A DNA stretch of 64,000 bases from Prorocentrum cordatum (lineage: Eukaryota; Sar; Dinophyceae; Prorocentrales; Prorocentraceae): assembly GCA_963575745.1 (NCBI GenBank), contig CAUYUJ010015943.1, positions 1 through 64,000 on the forward strand, given 5' to 3'. The notes below the pieces were generated by a model, which was not told the DNA's origin, did not search any database, and saw only the letters and a list, made by a program, of their open reading frames with translations. Position numbers and translations under genes: made by a program. Shown one piece after another: positions 1 through 10,150 of the stretch; the stretch's first letter is position 1; each line of letters begins with the position of its first letter.

Positions 1-661
1 GCGCACCAGCGAGCTGTGAACATCACGGTGCTTCCCGAGCCGCAGAACATTGACTACGTGGAGCATGTGCGGCGATACTCACCCGTCGGGGCGACCTACC
101 CAGACCACGCCTTCGAGCACGTCTATGAGGACTGGCGGCGGCCCGACGTGCCCACCATCCTCCCCGACACCCGTCCGCTCTCGAGAGCCGACCAGCAGCG
201 CTACCAACAGCGCGGAAGCGCACCCAGCAGCGCGACCAACGCGACGCAGGTCAGCCGAGCACGCCACGCAACCGCTCCCCCGCGCGCGCCCCGACAGGCG
301 ACAGCACGGTGTACGGCGGGGGTGCCGCCTACCACCGTGGCCCCATTGGCGCCAGGCCCGCGGCGGCAGGAGCAGCCGCCTCCAGCTACGGCCATGGCCC
401 CCACGCCAGGGCGCACCCAGCGGTCATCGGCTACCCGCGTGCACTCGCGCAGGCTCCCCCACGGCCAGGCCCGCGGCGGCAGGAGCAGCCGCCTCCAGCT
501 ACGGCCATGGCCCCCACGCCAGGGCGCACCCAGCGGTCATCGGCTACCCGCGTGCACTCGCGCAGGCTCCCCCACGGGCCACTTCGCCCGTGCCTGGGTC
601 CACGCGTGCCTGGGGCCTTTACCCAGGCCGCCACGACAGCACCCCCAGCAACCAGCCCGCA
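1..661 (+). pseudogene. Second copy of part of the large LINE ORF2, frameshifted and fused to a copia element
   Basis: Base 1 corresponds to base 28240 of the large LINE, and the two run nearly identical by eye up to about base 661 (28789 in the LINE), with only a handful of substitutions. The protein stretch beginning VNITVLPEPQNIDYVEHV is shared. The copy carries a 113-bp tandem duplication, which is not a multiple of three, so the LINE reading frame is lost inside it. A short altered stretch near 208-220 also differs from the LINE. The left end lies outside the window. At the right, homology stops at the sequence CAGCCCGCAG and copia sequence begins at once, so this is a chimeric junction, not a free-standing copy. 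It cannot encode a working ORF2. Confidence 0.9.
351..576. repeat. 113-bp tandem duplication
   Basis: The segment starting GCCAGGCCCG at 351 starts again at 464, a period of 113 bp. The intact LINE has a single copy (from 28591), so the duplication is specific to this fragment. Because 113 is not divisible by three it shifts the frame. Confidence 0.92.
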
Positions 662-1310
662 GCGAACCCTGGGGTTTGCACGGCCGTGCGCGGGAGCTGC
701 GCAGAGGAGTTCGGCACGGCTGTGATGATCGGTGCCACGGATCATTTGGTTCGGCAGTTCGAGAACTCGAGTTTTCCTGCGGCGCAACTCCCGGACCCCA
801 CGGAGGAGCCCAGGAGTTATGGACCCGAGCCCGCGGAGCATGGTCATGGAGAGGTTCCCAGAGACGTTTCGGAGAGACCTGAGTGGGGCAAAACACCGCA
901 GGAGATTCGAGCCGAGATTCGCGAGGCATTGCAGAAGGCGGTGAAGGAGGAGTCCATGCAGCACCCTACGGAGGAGGAGGAGGTTGCAGCCTCCTGGTCA
1001 GAGATGGAGCTTCCGGAGGTGGTGCGGCAGGACATCATGACGAAGATTCCTCGGAGTACGCGACGTGCTGCGCGGAAGGCCCATCGCGGTCTCGGACACC
1101 CCAGCCGACCGACGTTCATCAAGATGCTGCGTCTCGGCGGTGCAACGCCCAACGCGTTGGCATACGCGAAGCATTGGCAGTGTCCGACTTGTGCTGAGTC
1201 GGAGGCGCCGCCCCGTCCAGTGCAAGGGGCGGCGGACGTGCGACCATTCGGCTTCAATGTGACGGTTGTGATCGACGTGAAGTACCTACGGGACGCGGCC
1301 AAGGGAGCAG
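662..1310 (+). pseudogene. Ty1/copia polyprotein, N-terminal part: pre-integrase zinc finger and start of integrase
   Basis: This reading frame (open from 50 to 1375) becomes copia-like after 661. The stretch with HRGLGHPS at 1081-1104 followed by HWQCPTC at about 1171-1191 is the H-H-C-C finger found before the integrase core of Ty1/copia elements. VIDVKYL near 1270-1290 supplies the first Asp of the integrase D,D,E triad. No gag, protease or 5' LTR is present, so the element is 5'-truncated at the junction with LINE sequence. The rest of the polyprotein is one frame over. Removing one G from the GGG at 1303-1305 would make the two frames continuous. The frame encodes a retrotransposon integrase fragment and no host function is implied. 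Confidence 0.85.
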
Positions 1311-4300
1311 CTGGTGGTCCTCAGCATGGTGGACGCTGGTACGGGATGGCACTGCGCATGCCTTCTCAAGAATAGGACGGCCAAGCACGTAGCGCGCCAG
1401 ATCATGAACGAGTGGTTCAAGCATTACGGCGTGCCAGAGAACATCGTGATCGACCAAGGCGGCGAGTTCGAGGGTTACTTCAACGCGCTGATGGAGCAGT
1501 TCGGCATTAATACGAAGACGACGGGAGCTCATGCAGCATGGCAGCATGGCCTGGCAGAGCGCCACGGGGGATTGCTCGGCACTATCTGGGGCAAGGTGGT
1601 GCACGAGTTCCACGTCCAGGGCAAGTCGATGTCTACTGTGGCCCTGGCTGCCATCATCAATGCGAAGAACTCGACGATCAGCCGCAATGGATTGACCCCG
1701 GAGCAGGCTGTCTTCGGGCGGATCTTGAACTTTACGGAGGTGACTAACAGGGACGACGATGAGGTTCTCATGTCGGTTCTCGGCGCCAAGGGCATAGCTT
1801 GGCGTTCGTCTCAAATCCGCACCGCAGCCAAGATGATGTTGCTGGAGCGCGACGCGACGGACAAGGTGCGGAGGGCTCTGCTACGACAGGCGCCGACGGT
1901 CGTCGGCGATCTGTGCCCAGGATCGAGGGTGTATTTCTGGGCACCGAATCCGTTCAAGGGACGTCGTCGGCAAGATCCTGAAAGATGGCGGGGTCCTGCG
2001 ACTGTGATCGCGAAGGAATCCAACAGCCGGTATTACGTATCATGGCGTGGTCACGTGCTACTTGTCGCTCGTGAGCAGCTCCGGCGCGCCTCCTCTCAGG
2101 AGGCCGCAGCTGCGGAGTCCATCCAGACGGACGTGCGGCTGACACAGCAGCGAGATGATCGCGCCTACCACGACGTCGTGGACGTCACGCCCAAGGTGAA
2201 GGTTCAGAAGGTGAAGAAGACATTCCTGAAGAAGGAGCGTGTCCGACATAGGGAGCTCGAGGGGTCCAGGCAGCCTCGTGTGGACCTGAGGGCCCTGGGC
2301 GCCATTGAGGCACAGGCTAAGGAGGAGGAGCCGCCTGAGCAGGAGCAGCTGCCGCAGCTTCCGCCTCCGAGGAGGGCACGGTCCCGTTCCCCTCCAGGCC
2401 GGATGTCCTCTGAGACGTACCCGGAAGCTTCTCCGGGAGCATCGGGCTCTGGCGGCCCTTCGGCGCCGCCGATTCCCAGAGACGACTTCGAGCTCGAGCG
2501 GAAGCGGAAGTTCCTGGTAGATGACGTGCCGAGTTGCATTAGGAAGACGCGTCTGCAGGCTGCCCCTACGAGTGGCTTGCCGGCCCTCCGCGAGGTGGCC
2601 ATGAACGCTGTTGTGCACTCGGGACCCCAGGAGTGGTTCGACCAGAATGCCTTGGATGGTGTCTCCACGCTCGTTCAGAAGGTCGCACGAGGAGTACGTG
2701 TACATCGAGAGCCACGGCGGAGACTCTATGATCACGACCGCCACCGGGAGTGCAATCGCCTGTCGGTGATGCTCTCCGCCACGGGCCAGTGTGCCTACAA
2801 GGACGACGGCGCGAGCCGTGCCAACGAGCGCACGGAGGACAGCTGGGTTGGTCTCACGCTTTTCTACCACGACAAGCCGGACGCTCAGGCACAAGGGGTG
2901 TACTATTTGGACACTCCGGAGGGTCTTGTACGGCAGCCGATGACTTGCGAGGAATGGATCAACGTGTCATCTGTGTATGACGCATGGCTGCAGGAGGCCC
3001 GGTACGAGCACGACGTGTTCGCACTCGTGATGAAGCAGAACGCGAAGGAGCTAGACCCACGTCACTTCAACCAGCACGAGAAGGCTAAGTTCGACGAGGC
3101 CGACGCCGCCGAGTGGCGGCAATGGATCGCCAACAACACGGTCGAGCTGGTCACCGAGGAGGAGGAGGAGAAGAGCATCCCAAAGGACAAGATCATCTCG
3201 GTGCCCATGCGTTCGGTTCGCACGAACCGGGGGCGAGGGCTGGAGTTGGAGGCGAAGTCGCGCTTGATCATCCCTGGCCATCTCGACCCGCAGCTTGGTC
3301 TATTCAGGACGGATTCGCCTACTACTTCCCCTTTGGCTGTGCTGGTGTGTGCGTCTATCACAATGGCGATGGATTGGACATTCGAGTGCTTCGACGTAGC
3401 GACTGCGTTCCTGTCCGGGCTGAAGCTGGAGCGGGAGCTGTATGTGAGGGCTCCTAAGGACGGGCTTCCAGCCGTCGACGATGCTGGATGGCCAGCCGTG
3501 CGACCTTATGCGTTGCTTCGTTTGCTAAAAGGGGCGCACGGTTTGACGGGGGCGCCTCGGTTGTGGTACCTCCGAGCCCGCCAGGTGCTGACGGACGAGG
3601 TCGGCTTCGTGGAGCTGCGCTGTGCTCGAGCTGTCTTCGTTTATCGGGTGAACGGTAAGTTGATTGCTATGTTGACCTTGCACGTCGACGACGGCATGCT
3701 GTTTGGAGACCCGCATGACCCCCAGTACCAGGAGGTGAAGGCGAATATCAACAGGCGTTTCAACATCAAGCACTGGAAGGAGGGCAACGACAAGGAGGCA
3801 GTCGCCTATCTCGGTGAGGAGTGGTGGCGCCACCCCGATCACATCGAGATCAGCATGCACGAATACATCGGCAAGCTGACAAAGCACCCCCTTGCAAGGG
3901 GTGACGACGAGGAGCGGGAGATGACTCCCGAAGAGCACCACGACTTCCGGAGCTTGCTCCAGAAGGTGCGATGGCCTGTCGCACGCGTGGTACCACAGCT
4001 CGCGTACAGTGCGTCGGCGCTCGCACAGAAGGATCCGAAAGGTCGGAGGTTACTGCACCTGCGAGTGCTCAATGACATCATCGACCGGCTTCAGGACTAC
4101 GACAAGAGAGGTCTTGCGACTCTCCGGATCCGCCGTGTGGACATCGAGCGCTTGCAGGTGCTCACGCTTATGGACGCTTCGTTTGCGAAGGAACCCGGCT
4201 GTAAGAGCCAGATGGGGCTCATGAGTATGATTACGGATACCCGAGTGTTGAAGGAGCTAGCTGTATGTTGTCTACTGGAGTTCCAGAGCAGTACCATTAC

Positions 4301-4808
4301 ACGAGTTGTTGGATCTACGATGGCCGCAGAGTCTGCGGCTATGTCCGTGGCTTTGGATCGGCAGCTTTACCTCGGGCTGCTGATTGAGGCAATCTTGCAC
4401 GGGGAGCCGCCCTTGCAAGGGGACTGGAGGCTGGCGCTGAAGGTTCCGGGGGCGCTGGTGACGGACGCGAAGTCGCTCTACGACCACGCGTCCAAGATCG
4501 GCTCGATGCCGGTGTCTCGGCAGACCCTCATTGACTTGTTGGTGGCCAAGGATTTGATAGAGCAGGAGGCCATCAAGTTCAAGTGGCTGCCCAATAGCCA
4601 CATGCTAGCGGACGTGCTGACAAAGGCCGCGCAGCCTAACGGGGTGCTATCGCAGTTCCTCCGCCACGGACTGTTCAGCATGGTGCCTACTGCTGAGCAA
4701 GAGGATGAGGAGGCACACCGTCTGCGGCTGCGCCGCGGACAGCGTGAGAGAGCCAAGGGGCGGAAGGCCCAGCGACGGGTCGCCGTTCCAGGGCCTGCGA
4801 GCCCGTGA
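1281..4808 (+). CDS. Ty1/copia Pol: integrase core, reverse transcriptase, RNase H
   Basis: The frame is open from just after a TGA at 1278 to the stop at 4806-4808 (1,164 codons from the GTG at 1314). Counting from that codon: VIDQGGEF (~45-52) and LAERHGG (~78-84) give the second Asp and the Glu of the integrase triad. A barrel-like integrase C-terminus with WRGPATVI follows at ~220. The RVT_2-type reverse transcriptase spans ~615-870, with CFDVATAFL and the catalytic HVDDGML at ~789 (usually YVDD). RNase H spans ~945-1110 with MDASFAK, TMAAE, TDAKSLYD and HMLADVLTK. All catalytic residues I can identify are present, and no internal stop occurs over 3.5 kb. The only visible lesions are the missing 5' end and the 1-nt frameshift near 1304. 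It copied element RNA into DNA and integrated it. No LTR was recognised on either side. Confidence 0.9.
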   Translation, partial: STYGTRPREQLVVLSMVDAGTGWHCACLLKNRTAKHVARQIMNEWFKHYGVPENIVIDQGGEFEGYFNALMEQFGINTKTTGAHAAWQHGLAERHGGLLGTIWGKVVHEFHVQGKSMSTVALAAIINAKNSTISRNGLTPEQAVFGRILNFTEVTNRDDDEVLMSVLGAKGIAWRSSQIRTAAKMMLLERDATDKVRRALLRQAPTVVGDLCPGSRVYFWAPNPFKGRRRQDPERWRGPATVIAKESNSRYYVSWRGHVLLVAREQLRRASSQEAAAAESIQTDVRLTQQRDDRAYHDVVDVTPKVKVQKVKKTFLKKERVRHRELEGSRQPRVDLRALGAIEAQAKEEEPPEQEQLPQLPPPRRARSRSPPGRMSSETYPEASPGASGSGGPSAPPIPRDDFELERKRKFLVDDVPSCIRKTRLQAAPTSGLPALREVAMNAVVHSGPQEWFDQNALDGVSTLVQKVARGVRVHREPRRRLYDHDRHRECNRLSVMLSATGQCAYKDDGASRANERTEDSWVGLTLFYHDKPDAQAQGVYYLDTPEGLVRQPMTCEEWINVSSVYDAWLQEARYEHDVFALVMKQNAKELDPRHFNQHEKAKFDEADAAEWRQWIANNTVELVTEEEEEKSIPKDKIISVPMRSVRTNRGRGLELEAKSRLIIPGHLDPQLGLFRTDSPTTSPLAVLVCASITMAMDWTFECFDVATAFLSGLKLERELYVRAPKDGLPAVDDAGWPAVRPYALLRLLKGAHGLTGAPRLWYLRARQVLTDEVGFVELRCARAVFVYRVNGKLIAMLTLHVDDGMLFGDPHDPQYQEVKANINRRFNIKHWKEGNDKEAVAYLGEEWWRHPDHIEISMHEYIGKLTKHPLARGDDEEREMTPEEHHDFRSLLQKVRWPVARVVPQLAYSASALAQKDPKGRRLLHLRVLNDIIDRLQDYDKRGLATLRIRRVDIERLQVLTLMDASFAKEPGCKSQMGLMSMITDTRVLKELAVCCLLEFQSSTITRVVGSTMAAESAAMSVALDRQLYLGLLIEAILHGEPPLQGDWRLALKVPGALVTDAKSLYDHASKIGSMPVSRQTLIDLLVAKDLIEQEAIKFKWLPNSHMLADVLTKAAQPNGVLSQFLRHGLFSMVPTAEQEDEEAHRLRLRRGQRERAKGRKAQRRVAVPGPASP

Positions 4809-5245
4809 GGTCCTGATTGCAGCCGCTGATGGACCTAGTGAGGGCTACGGTGATGTATGCACATCCTTTGAGTTGACAGTCTGAATTAGTGAATCTAGAT
4901 ATTCATATTTTATATTTATATTTTGAACCTCAGGCCGCACTTTGCTTGAGGCGCATCGGTCTGTGGGCCGACATGCACGATAACTGCGTGCGGCGTTTCC
5001 CGTTCGTAGGGAGCGGCATCGGGGCAGCATTGTACTCACTCAGTGTGAAGAGTGCACTCCCCTGCCCCTCTGCCGCCCGTGCCACCGCGTGCGCATGATG
5101 TGTATGCATGAGTCATCATATCCTGCAGGGCCATGCCCAGCACTTCTTATATTCATGTTTGTGGCATGCACGCTGCCCGCCGCTGTTTTGGCCCTAGTCC
5201 TAGGGCCCTGGGACTGCGCCGCAGTTTCGACCGCCGCGCGGTCCG
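4809..5245. other. Copia 3' flank / intergenic
   Basis: No gene is supported here. It includes a locally AT-rich stretch at about 4880-4926, unusual for the region. I looked for a long terminal repeat ending here but saw no second copy upstream, so the copia 3' end is not defined. Confidence 0.5.
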
Positions 5246-6716
5246 AGCGAAAACAACTGCACTGACACGCTCTACGATTGACCACTTGTTTGCGTTCAAC
5301 CTCATCCGAGAACGAGCCCGTGGATGGAACCAACCATTATGGATAGCAGCACTTGATTTCCAGAAGGCGTTCGATCCGATCGAACACAACAGCTTATGGG
5401 CAGCTATGCTTGCACAGGGCGTGGAACCAGGCTATGTACAATCAATGCGTTGGCTTTCTTATGGACAATCGTCTACGGTGCACACGGATGTCTCTAGCCG
5501 CCCGTTCACCTTATTACGGGGCACCAGCCAGGGTGACCCTCTTAATTCTCTGTTATTTAACTCGGTTCTCGAATTCATCATGGCCCCTCTGGTTCAAAAG
5601 TGGCAGGATAAGAAATATTGGGTGCAATTGGGGCGCGCCCTGGCGTCCAACATGACGAACCTCCGCTTCGCCGACGACGTTGTTTTGACGAGCCAGGCGC
5701 TGCCGCAATTTACGGAAATGCTGGGGGATATTATTATTCAACTTGCCAAACAGCACGGCCTTCTTCTACACCCAGACAAAACCAAGATCACGTCAAATCT
5801 CACGCGGCGGGCTGGGAGAAGTAAAGAGCCAAAAGTGGATGTATGTGGTATGAACATCGAGATTGTACCCTACGCTGGGGCGATTAAATACCTCGGCCAA
5901 ATGATCAGTTTCAATGAGCCAGCGCAAACGGAGGTCAACCACCGCATCAAGGCAGCATGGGCGGCCTGCGCAGCAAACCGACAAGAGCTAACAAGCAAAC
6001 ATTATCCACTCAAGCACCGGCTCCGCCTCTTCCAAGGCACCGTTGCGCCAACGGTGCTCTATGATTCTGCAGCGTGGACGCTGACCGAAACTCTCCGGCA
6101 ACAGCTCCGCAGGACACAAAGGAGAATGCTCCGCATGATCGTGCAGACACCGCGAAGGAGGACAAGACGGGCGTCTTCTACTACCCAGCCGAGGCCCAGC
6201 ACCCCCGCGACCGACCATTCGAGCATCACCGACGGTTCAGACGTAGACAGCAACCCACCACCGCCCGAAGAGCCACCACCAAGCGACACGGGCACCAGCA
6301 GCCACACGGAAAGTGACGAGCCGTGGGTGGAATACATCCGGCGTTCGACGCACCGAGCAGAATACCTCATGCAGCTGCATAACATTTCAAATTGGGAGAC
6401 GGAGCAGCGCCGGCAACATTGGAGGCTAGCAGCACGAGTGGCCGCACACCCAGCGTCAAGATGGACACAACGTGCCTTGTAGTGGCACCCAAGCCACACA
6501 TCACAAAAACAAGTACACCGAAACCACGGTGGTCAACATAAACGCTGGGATGACGAGATCAGGGCATTTCTTCGCAAGCATTTCGTGGACGAGAACCTGT
6601 CGAGGGAGCGCACTCACAGGAGGCACGGGGACATCAATGACACAACTTGGACACATATGGCAAGGAATCTCACAGAATGGCGGAGTATGGAGGACCAGTT
6701 CGTGACCGCGACATGA
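5246..6716 (+). pseudogene. LINE reverse transcriptase, 5'-truncated, with internal TAG
   Basis: The frame resembles the reverse transcriptase half of a non-LTR retrotransposon ORF2. RSTIDHLFAFNL (from ~5271) is the usual region before motif A. Then come IAALDFQKAFD (A), TSQGDPLNSLLF (B), LRFADDVVL (C, catalytic ADD), GLLLHPDKTKI (D) and IKYLGQMIS (E). A poorly conserved C-terminal part follows. The frame meets TAG at 6480-6482, but translation in the same frame resumes convincingly with RWDDEIRAFLRKHFVDENL and ends at TGA 6714-6716, so the TAG looks like a nonsense mutation near the end. No endonuclease precedes it: the copy is a typical 5'-truncated insertion. It is a different LINE from the 16-kb element. 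Confidence 0.88.
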
Positions 6717-7060
6717 GATCATTCACGTTTTTTCACAGGGGCTACGGCTCTTCCCGCCCCGCCCAAATGGGCGCGGCTCTACCCGCAGTAGAGCCGGATG
6801 GACGCTCGCTCGCTCGTTCACTCGCTCGCTCCACGCAGCCAAGACGGCCAATGACGGCTTCAGATTGCAGAGCCGATGCCCCCCAAGGGACCTTCAGACG
6901 CCCCCCCCCAATAGGCGCCTCCAACAGCCAGTTGACGAAGCATGCGGAACACCCCAGAAGCTCCTCAGATGCCGTCGCGCGCCTGTGCTTGATAGCGTTG
7001 TCCAAGATCGCCCAGCGCCCCCCCAGCCTGTGCTAGAACCTGAGCGCGCGCGAAGCGCGC
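6717..7060. other. Intergenic sequence with a GCTC-type tract
   Basis: No coding sequence is supported. A short GCTCGCTC-like tract lies at about 6797-6830, then a dispersed repeat (listed separately), then C-rich sequence. Confidence 0.5.
6830..6914. repeat. Dispersed repeat, copy A (copy B at 43530-43611)
   Basis: The ~80-bp stretch starting CCACGCAGCCAAGACGGCC is found again near 43530 with only a few substitutions and 1-nt indels. The flanks of the two copies differ. Confidence 0.88.
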
Positions 7061-7069
7061 GCCATGGTT

Positions 7070-7092
7070 CTAGTATATATATATATATATGT
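7070..7092. repeat. (TA)n microsatellite
   Basis: An uninterrupted TA run of about 20 bp followed by GTATAC. Confidence 0.9.
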
Positions 7093-7264
7093 ATACACCG
7101 ATGGAGCCCAATGCATGTCCTTTGCGCGAAGTGTTGCTTGTATGATGGTTTCATTGATAATGATGTACTTTGTTGGTGTGATTGTTTTTGAAGCGGGCCC
7201 AGACCCAATGGGTCGCGCTAACAAAGGACATGCAAAGGGATCCCTCGGGAAAACACAGGAATGA

Positions 7265-7497
7265 TCTTCTTCACTCCTCCATGCTCCTCCAGTCTCCTAG
7301 GTATCCCCATCATTTCCATCATCTTTACCATCTTCATCATCATCGTTACCATCACCATTACCAACTCCATCACCGGCACCATCACACCATTACCAACTCC
7401 ATTACCGTTACCATCGCCATCACATCATTACCATCACATCATTGCCATCACATCAACACCATCACCGCTACCATCACCATTACCAACTCCATCAGGC
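7265..7497. repeat. Degenerate (ATC/ACC) trinucleotide tract
   Basis: Imperfect CATCAC/CATTACC units, with blocks such as CACCATTACCAACTCCAT repeated several times. Frames open on the + strand give His/Ile/Thr-only peptides and are not treated as genes. Confidence 0.85.
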
Positions 7498-7920
7498 GTT
7501 TTGGGCCGACAGCGCGCACAAAGGGTGAGACGAGGGAAGCAGGTGGGACTAATGGTGATGACGATGACGATGGTGTTAAGCAGAAGCAGAATAGGCGCAA
7601 TTGTAAGCCATACCCCCCGTCAAAGCAATCCAGACCGCCCACACGTAAACCAGACCCCGCCCAACAGTAAGCCAGGCCATCCATCATAGCATGCCAGACC
7701 ACCCAACCTGGGCGCCGACGGTAAGCCGTCAATCTTTGTTACCGCCGTGAAACTCTCCGAGTTTCGTGTCTTGCCTCGCGAGCAGGCGCATAGCGAAAGA
7801 GGTATTGCCCGTGCCGCCGAAGTGCTATATAAGGGGCCCCGTGATCTGAGAGTTGGAAGAGACACAGTAGAAAGCAGCATCGCAGTTGCATAATCGCACA
7901 GGTGTTCTGGACATATTTCG
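7498..7920. other. Unassigned spacer
   Basis: No gene is supported. A short internal near-repeat (GTAAGCCA..CC blocks at about 7602, 7668 and 7723) is the only pattern I see. Confidence 0.4.
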
Positions 7921-8870
7921 AGGTTGATGCTGATGGTGATGCTGATGCTGATGATGAGTATGCTGATGGTGATGATGATGATGCCGATGACGATGGTGGC
8001 GATGCTGATGACGATGTTGACGATGATGACGATGGTGATGATGATGCTGCTGATGATGATGAGGCTGAGGCTGGTGGTGCTGCAGATGATGATGATGATG
8101 ATGCCGGTGGCCATGATGATGGTGGTAGTGATGTTGGTATTGATGATGATGCTGATGTTGATGCTGATGCTATCGCTGCTGGTGCTGATGGTGAATATGC
8201 TGATGATGACGACGACGATGATACTGATGCTGCTGATAATGGTGGTGCTAATGGTGATGATGGTGGTGACAGTGATGATGATGATGATGGTGGTTGTGGG
8301 GATGCTGCTGATGATGATGCTGGGATGCTGGTAATACTGATGTTGCCGTTGCTGATCCTGGTGATGATGATGCTGTTGCTGCTGGCGTTGCTGATGATGA
8401 TGATGATTGCGAGGGTGATGATGGTGATGCGGGCGACGATGACGCTGACGATGAGGCTGATGAGGCTGACGACGATAGGTGTCATGATGATGATGATATT
8501 AACTATGCTGATGAGGAGGAGGATGGCGGTGGTGACGGTTCTGGTGATGGCTATCCGGATTGTGATGTTGATGATGGTGGTTGTCGTGGTGACGGTGTTA
8601 ATGATGATGACGATGATGATGAGGAGGGCGAGGGGAGATGAGGATTTCGAGGACGATGTCCAGCATGGCGATGCTGGTGGTGATGATGAAGATGATGACG
8701 ATGGTGGTGACGACTGTGCTGTGTATATCATGGTTCGCATGGTAAGCGTGGTGATGATGCTGGTGGTGATGATGGTGGTCGCGATGGTGATGCTGATGGT
8801 GATTATGGCGATGATGAGGGCGGAAGGCCCCTCCGACGGGCGCGTTTGTAGCTTTAGGTGTTTCGACATT
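7921..8870. repeat. Imperfect GAT/GCTGAT trinucleotide repeat, ~950 bp
   Basis: Nearly the whole stretch is built of GATGAT, GCTGAT and GGTGAT units with scattered substitutions. It leaves one 324-codon frame (7902-8876) of almost only Asp, Ala, Gly and later Met/Leu/Val, whose composition changes when the repeat phase slips. That is what a repeat gives by chance, so no CDS is called. Confidence 0.9.
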
Positions 8871-8889
8871 TTGTGAGCGGCGTCGAGGC

Positions 8890-8955
8890 TCCCAGCCCTC
8901 CCCCTCCTCCTCCTCCTCCTCCTCCTCCTCCTCCCCCTCCTCCTCCTCCTTCCTC
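8890..8955. repeat. (CTC)n tract
   Basis: Runs of CTCCTC with CCC interruptions. Confidence 0.9.
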
Positions 8956-9082
8956 GTCGCCGTCCTCTCCTCACCTCTCATCATCCTCACCATCGTGCAC
9001 CATGGGGTTACTTCCGCCACTTTCCGCCGTGTAGGTTGGGATGCTCAGGGAACTTCTGCAGGCTGCCCCTCCTCCTCTCCTG

Positions 9083-9255
9083 TCCGGGGACGGGATGGCC
9101 TCAATCGATCCCTCTCCGATCTTGGCCAAGCCGGCCCCGACCCAGGATCGCGCGCCCTTCGCAAAGCCGCGGAGGCGCACGCGCGGACCCTGAGCTCGTC
9201 GTCGGCTCAGCCAAGATCGGAGTGGGATCGGGCGGGGCCGCCCCGTCGTCGTCGT
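9083..9255. repeat. Imperfect inverted repeat with ~75-nt loop
   Basis: The arm around CTCCGATCTTGGCCAAGC (9113-9130) is complementary, with two mismatches, to GCTCAGCCAAGATCGGAG (about 9206-9223). Weaker pairing extends outward on both sides (GATCCC with GGGATC). The loop has no recognisable gene. Confidence 0.65.
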
Positions 9256-9559
9256 CGTCGTCGTCGCGCCGCCGGGCTTCGCGCCCATGCTTTCCCGTTC
9301 GTCGTGCTAATCCTGGTCCTGCCCATGCCTATGCCGCTGGGTCGCCCTTGGGAGCTCTCGTCGCCACGGCTGGATGTGCTCCGAAATGCATGTCAGAACG
9401 CACCCTTGGATCTATAGCGGCATTAGCCCCCCACCTCGCGCCGCCCGGCTTCGCGCCCAGGTTCGAGCTACGCCGCGCGCGGGCGTGCGCGGCGCGCGGC
9501 TGAGCCGGCCCATGACGCCGTCGTAGACGGCGGCAGGACCTGCGCCCCGCGCGCGGGGA

Positions 9560-9935
9560 GGCGCTGCCCCGAGTGCGAGGGGGGAGGAGAGGGGGGGTCG
9601 CAGGCGACGGAAGAGGAGGACTGGGAAGGAAAATTGAGGGCGACGCCGCGGTGGCGGAGGGATGGGCAGAGAAACGGGAAGGGGGGGGGGGGGAAGGGGG
9701 GCAGAGGGAAGAGGAAATGAATATGCGGGGAGAGAGGAAGGAAGCGGCGAGGGAACACGTAAGGAGGTGAAGCATCGGAATGCGAGGTGAAGGGGCGGGG
9801 GAGGGAAGAGGTGAAGGAGGGGGGAGGTGAAGGAGGGAAGAGATGAAGGAGGGAAGAGAAGGGAAGAGGTGAAGGAGGGAAGAGGCGACAAGGTTAGGGA
9901 CGAGGTGAAAGAGGGTGGGAGGGAGGAAGGGATGG
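9560..9935. repeat. G/A-rich minisatellite (AGGTGAAGGAGGGAAG units)
   Basis: A purine-only strand with units such as AGGTGAAGGAGGGAAGAG repeated, clearest from 9785 to 9915. A run of about ten G occurs near 9681. Confidence 0.75.
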
Positions 9936-9984
9936 GGGCCGAACGATTTATTTTGCCCCTCGAAATCCCCCATCTTCCTTCTGA

Positions 9985-10150
9985 ATTCCGCCCGCCCATC
10001 CGACCTCCATCTCCTTCTCCAGGGTGGTCCTCCCTCGACGTCCTCCCTCTTTCTCCCCCTGGCCCTCGTCGCATCCCCCCATCTTCCCTTGTTTCAGGTT
10101 CCGTCCGCCCCTCCGACCTCCATCCTCCGCCTCCTTCTGCAGGGTGGTTT
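9985..10150. repeat. Two-copy direct repeat, period ~113 bp
   Basis: Blocks starting near 9988 and 10101 share CCGCCC..CCGACCTCCATC and end in CTTCTCCAGGGTGGT / CTTCTGCAGGGTGGT. Confidence 0.6.

Noticed and set aside
1-4808. Intact copia element with LTRs
   Set aside because: No pair of terminal repeats found and the 5' part is replaced by LINE sequence.
7902-8876. 324-codon Asp-rich open frame
   Set aside because: Entirely a GAT/GCTGAT trinucleotide repeat; the peptide composition changes with repeat phase, and other frames are equally open.
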